Both the position numbers and the translations under genes were made by a program. Below, piece by piece: positions 1 to 7,016 of a stretch of 46,165 nucleotides of DNA. The notes beneath the pieces were generated by a model. That model had not been told where the DNA came from. It was given only the letters and a program-made list of their open reading frames with translations, and ran no database searches. This stretch comes from Robertmurraya massiliosenegalensis JC6 (GTDB lineage: Bacteria > Bacillota > Bacilli > Bacillales > Cytobacillaceae): positions 1,203,171 to 1,249,335 of the forward strand of contig NZ_HE978511.1 of the NCBI RefSeq assembly GCF_000311725.1, read 5' to 3'. Each line of letters opens with the position of its first letter. The stretch's first letter is position 1.

Positions 1-19
1 TTTTATAAGTATGAGGTGA

Positions 20-1024
20 CCAGATGAATCCTATGGTGCGGTTAGAATTGCACAAGAATTAAATAAAAATGGAATACAATCATTTGCGGTAGCTACATTA
101 GCTGAGGGTATTCAGTTAAGAAAAAATAAAATCAAAGGGGATATCCTCGTTCTAGGTTATACAAACCCAGAAAATATCCGTCTCCTCAAAAGATATCGAT
201 TAACACAAACGATCATCGCTTTATCTTACGCTCGTGAATTAGATACGTACGGAATCAAGATAGATGTTCAGGTAAAGCTAGACACAGGCATGCATCGTTT
301 AGGAGTCGAGGCAACACAGCTGACTGAACTAAAAAGAATTTATCGCTGCCACCACTTAAATATAAAAGGTATTTACTCACATTTATCCGTGTCTGATAAC
401 CTAGCTCCAGATGATATAAAAGCTACTAATGAACAGATTGCGAAATATGATCAGACTATTGATTGGCTCCAATCCCACCAATTTCGCACTGGAAGAAAAC
501 ATATTCAAGCGAGTTATGGGGTATTGAATTACCCTCATTTACAGTATGATTATGTTCGCACCGGCATCGCACTTTTCGGTGTCTTAAGCACCAATGATGA
601 AGTCCTTTCCAACGTGGAACTTAAGCCTATATTAACCATTAAAGCAAGAGTTGCAATGGTTAAAAAAGTTCAACCTGGTGAGTTTGTCAGTTATGGTAGA
701 TGCTATGCTGCAGAGCAGATGCTGAAAACAGCGGTTGTCACGATTGGCTATGCGGATGGTCTGCCAAGAAACTTTAAAAATGGGCATGTTCTAATTCAAG
801 CTCAAAAAGCGCCTATTATTGGGAGAATCTGTATGGATCAACTCATTGTCGACGTATCCAACATCGCCAATATCCAAGCAAATGATATTGCAACGATTAT
901 CGGCACAGACGGCGCAGAAGAAATTACTGCTGAAGATGTTGCTGAAAAATGTAGTACCATTACGAATGAACTATTAAGTAGACTTGGTTCACGACTAGAG
1001 CGTGTTTATAAAAAGGAAAGATAG
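20..1024 (+). CDS. alr: Alanine racemase (Alr/VanT-C type), 5' end disrupted
   Basis: PLP-dependent racemase making D-alanine for peptidoglycan. The open frame runs from just after an in-frame TGA at 17-19; the first ATG inside it is at 290, in the middle of the barrel domain. Seen: the barrel segment with LDTGMHRLG, then the C-terminal domain with VSYGRCYAAE (catalytic Tyr region), GYADGLPRN, GRICMDQ and the end ITNELLSRLGSRLERV, which resembles the VanT/Alr group. The PLP-lysine motif (normally K-A-x-A-Y-G-H-G) should fall at the very left. Here one reads D-E-S-Y-G-A-V, so the H-G and the lysine are not present in this frame. Either the gene is broken or the first bases of the sequence are unreliable. 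About 335 codons remain of a usual 370-390. Confidence 0.8.
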   Translation, partial: PDESYGAVRIAQELNKNGIQSFAVATLAEGIQLRKNKIKGDILVLGYTNPENIRLLKRYRLTQTIIALSYARELDTYGIKIDVQVKLDTGMHRLGVEATQLTELKRIYRCHHLNIKGIYSHLSVSDNLAPDDIKATNEQIAKYDQTIDWLQSHQFRTGRKHIQASYGVLNYPHLQYDYVRTGIALFGVLSTNDEVLSNVELKPILTIKARVAMVKKVQPGEFVSYGRCYAAEQMLKTAVVTIGYADGLPRNFKNGHVLIQAQKAPIIGRICMDQLIVDVSNIANIQANDIATIIGTDGAEEITAEDVAEKCSTITNELLSRLGSRLERVYKKER

Positions 1025-1088
1025 ATGTTATTGGATAGTAAACCAAGTGGAACATCATACTGTTCCCTTCGATTAGCGGATTTAAAGA

Positions 1089-1116
1089 GGCAAGGTTTCG
1101 TTAAGAATACCTTGCC
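1089..1116. terminator. Hairpin between convergent genes
   Basis: GGCAAGGT and ACCTTGCC form a perfect 8-bp stem with a 12-nt loop. It sits between the end of the racemase gene and the end of the opposing 111-aa gene, so it could end both. The flanking T-runs are short, which lowers confidence. Confidence 0.4.
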
Positions 1117-1136
1117 TTATCCAATACTGTTTTATC

Positions 1137-1472
1137 TTAGTAGTCTAATTGACGTAAATACAATAGAATTTCACCTTCATCTAATTTTTTCACAATATAT
1201 TTTCGTATTCTACTATCAATTTGCTTTTGCTGTTTACTTCCATCACTAAATTTATTGATTAACTGATAGAGAATCTCACTAAAGATCCCAGCTCCTCCAC
1301 GAAAACCCAAATTAAATCCCAACTGTTCATTTTCAGATAACGGCAATTCTGTTTGTTCTATAAAATCCTTCATGTAGTCCTTGGTTATTAAAATATATGA
1401 TTCCTTGTTGTTTAATCCGCGAAGAAGTTCTTCAGCATTATTCGCTACAAAACAGCTGTCTTCATTCTTCAT
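1137..1472 (-). CDS. Hypothetical protein, 111 aa
   Basis: I do not recognise the family. The protein is acidic at the start, has a glycine-rich centre (N-L-G-F-R-G-G-A-G-I-F) and a basic C-terminal helix (S-R-I-R-K-Y-I-V-K-K-L), with no signal peptide or membrane segment. Two ATGs lie close together. The AGGAGG at 1481-1486 is only 2 nt from the first (1478) but 8 nt from the second (1472), so I chose 1472. It follows the zinc-ribbon gene by about 20 nt on the same strand and is probably co-transcribed with it. Composition and ribosome binding site support a real gene. Confidence 0.7.
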   Translation of the reverse strand: MKNEDSCFVANNAEELLRGLNNKESYILITKDYMKDFIEQTELPLSENEQLGFNLGFRGGAGIFSEILYQLINKFSDGSKQQKQIDSRIRKYIVKKLDEGEILLYLRQLDY

Positions 1473-1495
1473 TTTCATGTCCTCCTATAAAAATT

Positions 1496-1699
1496 CTATC
1501 CAAAGAAAAGGTCAATGACATTAGAAACACCAGAAGCATTCATATTATAGAATTCAGAATACCCACAGTTTGTACAATAAACAACTGTAAACCGATTATG
1601 CTGAATATCGAACATCTTAGAAAGCCCTGTTCCAGTTGTTGCAATCTCCTTCGTCTTAGCCTCTTGACAACCACATTTCACACAGCCTTTTTCCTTCAT
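1496..1699 (-). CDS. Zinc-ribbon protein (YpzJ-like), 67 aa
   Basis: A small zinc ribbon. Cysteine pairs at residues 6/9 (C-V-K-C) and 42/45 (C-T-N-C) can bind one Zn, with an extra Cys11 by the first knuckle. The region between them is a short beta domain, as in small predicted nucleic-acid-binding zinc-ribbon proteins of Bacillus such as YpzJ; that assignment rests on recall. The start has GGGAGGAA 7 nt upstream. It is first in a two-gene minus-strand unit with the 111-aa unknown gene. No evidence in the sequence for a specific target. Confidence 0.75.
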   Translation of the reverse strand: MKEKGCVKCGCQEAKTKEIATTGTGLSKMFDIQHNRFTVVYCTNCGYSEFYNMNASGVSNVIDLFFG

Positions 1700-1840
1700 T
1701 ATCGATTCCTCCCTTATTAATATTTACGTATGAGAATAGAGAAAGTTTTATATTCTGCCAAATGATTGGAATTTTTTTAATCGTAACCTTGTTTCTAATC
1801 AGTTCTCAATAAAGAAAAAAATGTTCATTATTTTGAAATT

Positions 1841-2059
1841 TTAAGAATAATAGAGATATTTGGTGGAAATTGGAGTATTCCGTTCATTATATTGAACAAA
1901 TCGTTCTTTTTGACGTTTTTCAAAAGGAGGAATTTGTTCTAAACTACGCTTAATATGTTCGTTATAAAGAATATATTCCGATGACGAACAAAAAGGAGGG
2001 ACATTTTCACTAGAAGAGATAGATTCATCTACACCAACAAAGAAAAAATACATACTCAA
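1841..2059 (-). CDS. Doubtful small ORF, up to 72 aa
   Basis: A minus-strand frame in the 365-bp gap before the exported-protein cluster. The C-terminal half (E-K-R-Q-K-E-R-F-V-Q-Y-N-E-R) has plausible protein composition. However, the start is TTG (or ATG at 2053) with no Shine-Dalgarno, and I recognise no family. On the plus strand the gap also has two orphan AGGAGG-like runs near 1925 and 1995 without starts. It may be a remnant or nothing. Confidence 0.2.
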   Translation of the reverse strand: MSMYFFFVGVDESISSSENVPPFCSSSEYILYNEHIKRSLEQIPPFEKRQKERFVQYNERNTPISTKYLYYS

Positions 2060-2082
2060 ACTTAATGAACATGGAAGGAAAG

Positions 2083-2517
2083 GTGAACTTGAAGAAATTT
2101 CTCGCTTTTTTTATAACTTGCTTCCTGTTGTTAAGCTGTTCGCCCATCTATGCTCATACAGATTCGGGAGAAAGACTCCAAAATATATATCAAAATCTTA
2201 TCCATACGAAGCAGGAAAACGTGGAAAACATTGTATCAGATGAGACGAGTCGCTTGAAGGAGTCTTCAATCAAAACAATAGGAACATTATTCAAGGAAAC
2301 AGAAACAGCACTTACTGATTTTTTATTTATTTCATCTACTGATGCACAGAAGGACATTGAGAATTATAAAGAAAGTCATCAAACGCAATTAATGAAAACA
2401 AAGAATCAATTATTAAAACAAGACTTCCAAGAATTTTCCCAAGAAAAAAGCAAAGAGATTGATATTGAAATTTCTCAGGATATTGAAGGATTTCTAGAAG
2501 AAATTCTATCAAATTAG
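2083..2517 (+). CDS. Exported helical protein 1 of the signal-peptidase cluster
   Basis: A secreted, mostly helical, Lys/Glu/Gln-rich protein of about 144 aa. Signal peptide: L-K-K-F-L then a hydrophobic run ending S-P-I-Y-A, with cleavage likely after A-x-A-type Y-A. An internal L-L-S-C could alternatively be a weak lipobox. The mature N-terminus H-T-D-S-G-E-R-L-Q-N-I-Y matches the next gene (N-T-D-A-G-G-A-L-K-N-W-Y). The rest is predicted coiled coil with no cysteines and no known domain. Start is ambiguous: ATG 2065, ATG 2071, GTG 2083 or TTG 2089. The GGAAGGAAAGGTG run favours GTG/TTG, which also gives a normal signal peptide. It is first of four co-directional genes. Confidence 0.75.
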   Translation: MNLKKFLAFFITCFLLLSCSPIYAHTDSGERLQNIYQNLIHTKQENVENIVSDETSRLKESSIKTIGTLFKETETALTDFLFISSTDAQKDIENYKESHQTQLMKTKNQLLKQDFQEFSQEKSKEIDIEISQDIEGFLEEILSN

Positions 2518-2570
2518 GTTTTCATGAATAACAAATATAAAAATCAAATGGCGAAAGGAAGTTTTTAATC

Positions 2571-3341
2571 ATGAACGTAAAAGGAAAATTAGTAGCAGGA
2601 GTCGTAACGGTTGGATTGGTATCAGGTATAGGGATGGCATTCGCAAACACAGATGCAGGCGGCGCATTAAAAAACTGGTATGATGCACAGTTCAATAAAA
2701 CTGTGGAGTCTGTTCAAAGAGACGTCGGGGCATACACTCAAGGGAAAATTCCTGGTTTGTTAGACGAATACAACACTAAGAAAGCAGCTGGATTAACAGA
2801 AATTTCTCAAACAGGTGATTCAGAATTAGAAAGTAGTTCAAGTGCAATTGAACTTGCGAAGAATAGTCACATTGAATCATTAGAAGGTTCAAAGAAAGAA
2901 ATCTTGGGGCAAATGGGACAACAATTTTATCAAGATGTATTTTTAGAAGGTTTTTATAAAATTCAACAAGCTAGTAATGAAGCATTCAACTATGCAAATC
3001 GTGACTTAAGCACACAGACAGGAAATGCTGGAACTGAAGCAATTAATTCTGTCACAACAGGATTAACAGATGCTAAAGAAAGAGCTGTTTCAGAATTAGA
3101 AGAAGCGATTAGGCTCGCTAAAGAAGAACTTTCTGCTTCATTAGATACTGCGGAAGAATATACAACTCGCAACCTTAAAAATCAAGTAGATTGGCAGATC
3201 GGGGATTTACAGGAGCAAGTTGAGGATATTTTAGACACACTTGTAGCAGAGCAACAAGCATTGATTGTTGCAAAGGCAGACGAACTTGAAGAAGATGCAA
3301 AAGCTAGCTTAGACACATTGGTTTCTGGAATCAATAATTAA
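2571..3341 (+). CDS. Exported helical protein 2 (probable major component), 256 aa
   Basis: Secreted protein with a signal peptide M-N-V-K-G-K-L then a hydrophobic stretch ending G-M-A-F-A, cleaved before N-T-D-A-G. After cleavage it carries the shared motif T-D-A-G-x-x-L-x-x-W-Y. The body (about 230 aa) is Ala/Glu/Gln/Ser-rich, strongly helical with heptad-like spacing, and Cys-free. Several segments repeat an L-E-E-A-x-x-x-A-K pattern around residues 165-195. No catalytic motif is visible, so a structural, fibre- or surface-forming role is an inference. AAAGGAAG precedes the ATG by 9 nt. A strong hairpin follows directly, which would make this the most abundant product of the cluster. Confidence 0.8.
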   Translation: MNVKGKLVAGVVTVGLVSGIGMAFANTDAGGALKNWYDAQFNKTVESVQRDVGAYTQGKIPGLLDEYNTKKAAGLTEISQTGDSELESSSSAIELAKNSHIESLEGSKKEILGQMGQQFYQDVFLEGFYKIQQASNEAFNYANRDLSTQTGNAGTEAINSVTTGLTDAKERAVSELEEAIRLAKEELSASLDTAEEYTTRNLKNQVDWQIGDLQEQVEDILDTLVAEQQALIVAKADELEEDAKASLDTLVSGINN

Positions 3342-3350
3342 TAAATCCAA

Positions 3351-3378
3351 GTTAGGACCTAAAAACTTAGGTCCTAAC
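3351..3378 (+). terminator. Perfect 12-bp hairpin between exported proteins 2 and 3
   Basis: GTTAGGACCTAA / TTAGGTCCTAAC around an AAAC loop, then a short CTTTTAG. It lies 10 nt after the stop of protein 2 and just before the AAAGGAGG of protein 3. Its T-tract is weak, so partial termination or 3'-end protection is more likely than full arrest. Confidence 0.6.
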
Positions 3379-3401
3379 CTTTTAGCAAAGGAGGATGCCC
3401 A

Positions 3402-3863
3402 GTGTTTAATCTAAAAAGTAAAAAATTCCTAGTTGGAGCTCTTTTTTTAATATTAATAGTAGGAAGTAGTGTCAATGTTGCTTTTGCCGGACAGGATATT
3501 CATTCTCTATTATCGAGTTGGTTTCAGACTGAACGTTCGAACTCAATTGCAGAGATTGAAGAAGCAGTTGCGATAGAACAAGAAATTCAAACAGAGCGGT
3601 TAAAAGAAGAGTTGCGGTTAGGAATAGAAAATGCAGAGCGCCAATTGGAGAATTACACCGATAAGATGAAAGCAAACAGTATTTCAGAAATTCAAAAGCA
3701 TGCAGACCAACTTGTCAACTCTATTGAGATTGACCAGTCAGAAGAAAAAAATAATGTTACTAGTCAATTAGAAGCCATTATTCAAGATGCAAAAAATAAG
3801 ATAGACGCAATCGCTTCCCAACCTGTGGTCGCCCCAGATGGGGATAAGGATACTTCAAAATAA
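3402..3863 (+). CDS. Exported helical protein 3, 153 aa
   Basis: GTG start with AAAGGAGG 7 nt upstream. Signal peptide: N-L-K-S-K-K-F then a hydrophobic run ending N-V-A-F-A, cleaved before G-Q-D. The mature start G-Q-D-I-H-S-L-L-S-S-W-F fits the L-x-x-W-[YF] motif of proteins 1 and 2. The remainder is a charged amphipathic helix region (E-E-A-V-A-I-E-Q-E, then E-N-A-E-R-Q-L-E-N) ending in a disordered P-V-V-A-P-D-G-D-K tail. Cys-free, no known domain. The signal peptidase gene begins 22 nt after its stop, so the two are probably translated from one message. Confidence 0.78.
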   Translation: MFNLKSKKFLVGALFLILIVGSSVNVAFAGQDIHSLLSSWFQTERSNSIAEIEEAVAIEQEIQTERLKEELRLGIENAERQLENYTDKMKANSISEIQKHADQLVNSIEIDQSEEKNNVTSQLEAIIQDAKNKIDAIASQPVVAPDGDKDTSK

Positions 3864-3885
3864 AATGATGGAAGGTGTACGGTGT

Positions 3886-4425
3886 ATGAGATTGGAAGTG
3901 GACTTACATCCTATTAATGCAAACCAATTAGAACTGGAAAAAACAGAAAAGAAAAAAGGAAGTTTGTTAAATTGGCTAGGATTTCTCTTCATTTTGGCAA
4001 TTATCTTTTTCACCACACATTATGCGATTGGAATAACCGTTATAAGTGGTCAATCAATGGCTCCCACTCTTAATGATAAAAATATTACGTTATCCAACCA
4101 ATTACTATATACAATTGAAAGAAACGACATTGTTATTTTTCAAGATAAAAATGGCTTCGATGTCATTAAGAGAGTGATCGCTTTACCCAATGAAACGATT
4201 GAAATTAAAGACGGCTTGGTTTTCGTGAATGGACAGCCAATAGAAGAAGAATACATAGTTGGAACAGCAAATGATATGGAAAAACAATTGGTTGCTGAAG
4301 GCTCCTATTTTGTCATGGGTGATAATCGAGAACCTGGAGAAAGTCTTGACAGCAGAAGTTCCGACATCGGCACCATACCAGAGGGAAAAATCAAAGGAAA
4401 GATGTTATTTTCATTTGGGATGTAG
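3886..4425 (+). CDS. Type I signal peptidase, SipS-like, 179 aa
   Basis: Membrane-bound Ser/Lys protease removing signal peptides. Seen: basic cytosolic N-terminus, one membrane anchor at about residues 28-48, then Box B S-G-Q-S-M-A-P-T (nucleophile Ser57), Box D F-D-V-I-K-R-V-I-A-L-P (general base Lys95), and Box E G-D-N-R with S-L-D-S-R (about 145-157). The lysine marks it as the bacterial P-type, not the ER/SipW Ser-His type. I place the start at ATG 3886, 8 nt after GGAAGGTG; upstream in-frame ATGs at 3838 and 3865 lack a site. Its place behind three exported proteins suggests a dedicated peptidase, as SipW is for TasA/TapA, but general secretion use is not excluded. Confidence 0.92.
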   Translation: MRLEVDLHPINANQLELEKTEKKKGSLLNWLGFLFILAIIFFTTHYAIGITVISGQSMAPTLNDKNITLSNQLLYTIERNDIVIFQDKNGFDVIKRVIALPNETIEIKDGLVFVNGQPIEEEYIVGTANDMEKQLVAEGSYFVMGDNREPGESLDSRSSDIGTIPEGKIKGKMLFSFGM

Positions 4426-4442
4426 GTCCTTCTCGATCATGG

Positions 4443-4611
4443 TAATAAACAAACAGAAAAATTCCCCTTGTTAGCCAAAAAAATTCAACAACAGGAGATT
4501 TTCCACTGCATTAGCGGAAAATCTCCTGTTTTTGACCACGATACGAGTTCCATTGTTACTTAATAACCGAAAAAATCCGCTTAATTTATGTTTGCTGGAT
4601 ACTTCTTAATC
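4443..4611. repeat. ~168-bp dispersed element, copy A
   Basis: Nearly identical to copy B at 12492-12660 and clearly related to copy C at 15474-15640, all in the same orientation. Landmarks in order: AAATTCCCCTTGTTAGC, an inner hairpin, GACCACGATACGAGTTCC, and CCGAAAAAATCCGCTTAAT. No ORF. The conserved length and order suggest a non-autonomous mobile element or a structured RNA, not a chance repeat. Confidence 0.85.
4490..4530 (+). terminator. Inner hairpin of repeat copy A, likely end of the exported-protein operon
   Basis: AACAGGAGATTTTCC and GGAAAATCTCCTGTT pair perfectly (15 bp) around an 11-nt loop and are followed by TTTG. It is the first strong hairpin after the signal peptidase gene. 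The same hairpin, with one mismatch each, is in copies B and C. Confidence 0.6.
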
Positions 4612-4691
4612 TTATAGTCCCACCCACATCACGTACTTTTTAATTTGGATCGTGACAAACATCTAATCCAAACAGAGTCTGGTCCAACTTT

Positions 4692-5747
4692 TCAAAGTGT
4701 AAAATACGTTATTACAGAAAGTAGAGCTGATGCTATACTCATAGCTAACAGTGGTTTTAAAGCTTTCGTTCGTAGGGCTTGAAGGCTAACATTTAAACCG
4801 AGTCCAACCATCGCCATGGTTAAAATAAAAGTTGAAACAAATGAAACATTGTCTAAGAACTTTTGAGTAACCGGAATAATATCCCCCAGTACATAACTTC
4901 CAAACACACTCATTATTATAAATCCGATTAAGAACCAAGGAAATGCGATCTTTGCATCAAATTGATTAATTTTTGATTTATGCTTTATCCAATATATAAA
5001 TATAAAGCATAATGGAATGAGAAGAAATACTCTTCCTAGTTTTGCCAGTAGACCAATCGCCAATGCATCTCCTCCTGCTGGCGCCGCCGCAAGGGCAACA
5101 TGGGCAAGTTCGTGTAAGCTTATGCCAGACCAAATCCCATACTCAATATCTGTGATAGGGAGAATGGGGCGTATCATCGTATAAATTATGGAAAAGATTG
5201 TACCCACAAGAGCAATAATGCCGACACCAATAGCCGTATCTTCATCCTTTGATTTAATAATTGGTGCAACTGCGGCAATGGCAGCTGCTCCACATACACC
5301 TGTCCCCACACCAACTAGAAGGGAAATCATATTATCAGCCTTTAATAATTTGGCAATCCACATGGTTAATAAGATTGCCATTATGATAGTAGCTGAACCT
5401 CGAACTATTAATCCCAGACCGTCCTGTAAAACAATATTCATATTTAGTTTTAATCCGTATAAAACGATGGCAAGCCGCAATAGTTTTTTTGAAGAAAATT
5501 GTATTCCCTCATCTAGTAATTCGGGATATCCACGTATTTGTCGGTATATAATGGCAATAACAATTGCACTTGCTAACGGTCCTATAAGTTGAAATCCAGG
5601 TACTTTAGCTAATAAATAGCCTAAGACCGCAATTAAAAAAGTAAATCCAATTCCAGCTATCCACATATATTTTGGATTAGGATTTCCTTTTTGTTGCATG
5701 CTAGGTTTTTCTTGTAAAGGCTTTCTAAGTGCTGATTGTTTTTCCAT
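4692..5747 (-). CDS. YeiH/UPF0324 family membrane protein (putative anion exporter)
   Basis: Integral membrane protein of about 351 aa with some ten hydrophobic segments. It has the family's conserved G-V-G-T-G-V-C-G-A-A-A-I-A-A-V-A-P region and S-L-H-E-L-A-H-V. Family members are annotated as putative sulfate exporters and the substrate is not firmly known. The first ATG (5753) directly abuts GGAGG; the second (5747) has a proper 6-nt gap and is preferred. Divergent from a LysR gene with 151 bp between them, matching the common YeiE-YeiH arrangement, so that LysR is probably its regulator. Full length. Confidence 0.88.
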   Translation of the reverse strand: MEKQSALRKPLQEKPSMQQKGNPNPKYMWIAGIGFTFLIAVLGYLLAKVPGFQLIGPLASAIVIAIIYRQIRGYPELLDEGIQFSSKKLLRLAIVLYGLKLNMNIVLQDGLGLIVRGSATIIMAILLTMWIAKLLKADNMISLLVGVGTGVCGAAAIAAVAPIIKSKDEDTAIGVGIIALVGTIFSIIYTMIRPILPITDIEYGIWSGISLHELAHVALAAAPAGGDALAIGLLAKLGRVFLLIPLCFIFIYWIKHKSKINQFDAKIAFPWFLIGFIIMSVFGSYVLGDIIPVTQKFLDNVSFVSTFILTMAMVGLGLNVSLQALRTKALKPLLAMSIASALLSVITYFTL

Positions 5748-5814
5748 GTTCATCCTCCATTTTTGTCGTATCTTTCATTGTTAACGAATTCTAAATCTTG
5801 TTATAATTCAAAAA

Positions 5815-5833
5815 TATAGTAGAATAAACTATA
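5815..5833. promoter_or_regulatory. Candidate LysR-type operator
   Basis: TATAGT-N7-ACTATA, a perfect 6-bp inverted repeat that contains a T-N11-A core. It lies in the divergent space between the LysR gene and the YeiH gene, where such regulators bind. Not tested for other targets. Confidence 0.5.
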
Positions 5834-5898
5834 AGTAAAACGAATTATTTTTATTAGAACGATAACAAAAACTTTTCATTGAATTTTGGAGGTGTTTC

Positions 5899-6807
5899 GT
5901 GGATCATCATCTTGTTACCTTCGTTACAGTTGCTGAAAAGAAAAATTTCACCCGTGCGGCAGAGGCTTTACATATCACGCAATCTGCTGTTACCTTGACC
6001 ATCAAAGGACTAGAAAAAGAATATGGAGTAAAATTTTTTGACCGAACTAATAAATATGTCCGTTTAACGAAAGCGGGTGAGGTTCTATATCATCAAGCTA
6101 AAGAAATAATCAATAAATACAAACAAACCAAAAGATTGATTGACGACTTGTCCAACTCCGTAGAAGGCCAGTTATTTATAGGGTCTAGCTTTACATTTGG
6201 GGAGTATTTGCTACCCCGAATTGTTTCGGAATTTAAAGAGTCCTACCCTCTTATTACACCTGATATTTCGATTAGAAACTCCAAGCGGATCATTACTAGA
6301 CTCTTGCGACATGAATTGGACGTTGGAATAGTAGAAGGTGCTATCTCACATCCTAACCTAGTTATCCAACCTTTTGCACAGGATGAAATGCTGGTAATTA
6401 CATCTCTTAAACATCCGTTTGCCTATAAAAATGAAGTCTATTTAGAAGATTTGAATTCAGAAAAATGGATTCTACGTGAAGATGGTTCTGGTACGAGACA
6501 AACGATTGACCGTCTATTTTCTTCTAAAAATTTTTCTCCCAATGAGATCATGTCCTTTGGGAGCTCTCAGATCATCAAAGAGTCCGTAGAGGCAGGGTTA
6601 GGGATATCAATCATGTCCAAATATGCTATCCAAAAAGAAGTCACATTAGGTACCCTCCATCCCTTACGAATCAAGGACAATCCAATTGTGAGAGACTTTT
6701 CCTATGTGATTCATCAATCAAAGTTCCACACTCGAATCATGGATACCTTTCTCGAATTTCTTAATACCTACCCGTTTTCTAACTTTTCCAAAGCGTTTGA
6801 CTCATAA
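5899..6807 (+). CDS. LysR-family regulator (CysL/YeiE-like)
   Basis: DNA-binding transcription factor of 302 aa. The N-terminal winged helix-turn-helix (about 1-60) has F-T-R-A-A-E-A-L-H-I-T-Q-S-A-V. A periplasmic-binding-protein-like effector domain (about 90-295) includes G-S-S-F-T-F-G-E-Y and L-R-E-D-G-S-G-T-R. That last motif is typical of the CysL/YeiE branch that senses small anions or sulfur metabolites. GTG start with TGGAGGTG 5 nt upstream. It diverges from the YeiH gene and probably controls it. Confidence 0.88.
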   Translation: MDHHLVTFVTVAEKKNFTRAAEALHITQSAVTLTIKGLEKEYGVKFFDRTNKYVRLTKAGEVLYHQAKEIINKYKQTKRLIDDLSNSVEGQLFIGSSFTFGEYLLPRIVSEFKESYPLITPDISIRNSKRIITRLLRHELDVGIVEGAISHPNLVIQPFAQDEMLVITSLKHPFAYKNEVYLEDLNSEKWILREDGSGTRQTIDRLFSSKNFSPNEIMSFGSSQIIKESVEAGLGISIMSKYAIQKEVTLGTLHPLRIKDNPIVRDFSYVIHQSKFHTRIMDTFLEFLNTYPFSNFSKAFDS

Positions 6808-6919
6808 TCAATTGCTCCTCTTCAGTAAGCGTTAATCATATAATTCTACTATTTTCTTATAATCGAAAGCCTAGTGTCACAAAGACTTTGGCTTTAAAAG
6901 TAAATCTTTACAACGTAAG

Positions 6920-6951
6920 AGCCCTTAGATTTGATATCCTAAAGGCTTTTT
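6920..6951 (+). terminator. Terminator downstream of the LysR gene
   Basis: AGCC-C-TTAG ... CTAA-A-GGCT stem followed by TTTTT on the plus strand, 112 nt after the LysR stop. The opposite strand has no T-run, so it does not obviously serve the opposing permease gene. Confidence 0.6.
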
Positions 6952-7016
6952 GATGGGTAAAATTTCTTGATAATCTAATTTATTCTTGTTGCTTAGATTG
7001 ATAGCTCTCTTTCACT

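Noticed and set aside
1025-1249. 74-aa ORF directly after the racemase
   Set aside because: Contains the intergenic hairpin and antisense of the 111-aa gene; composition is not protein-like.
3886-4425. SipW-type (ER-type) peptidase of a TasA/camelysin locus
   Set aside because: It has the K-R-V-I-A-L-P lysine of P-type enzymes, and the neighbouring exported proteins lack TasA/camelysin features.
4259-4474. 71-aa ORF overlapping the signal peptidase end
   Set aside because: Out-of-frame shadow of the peptidase; no start signal.
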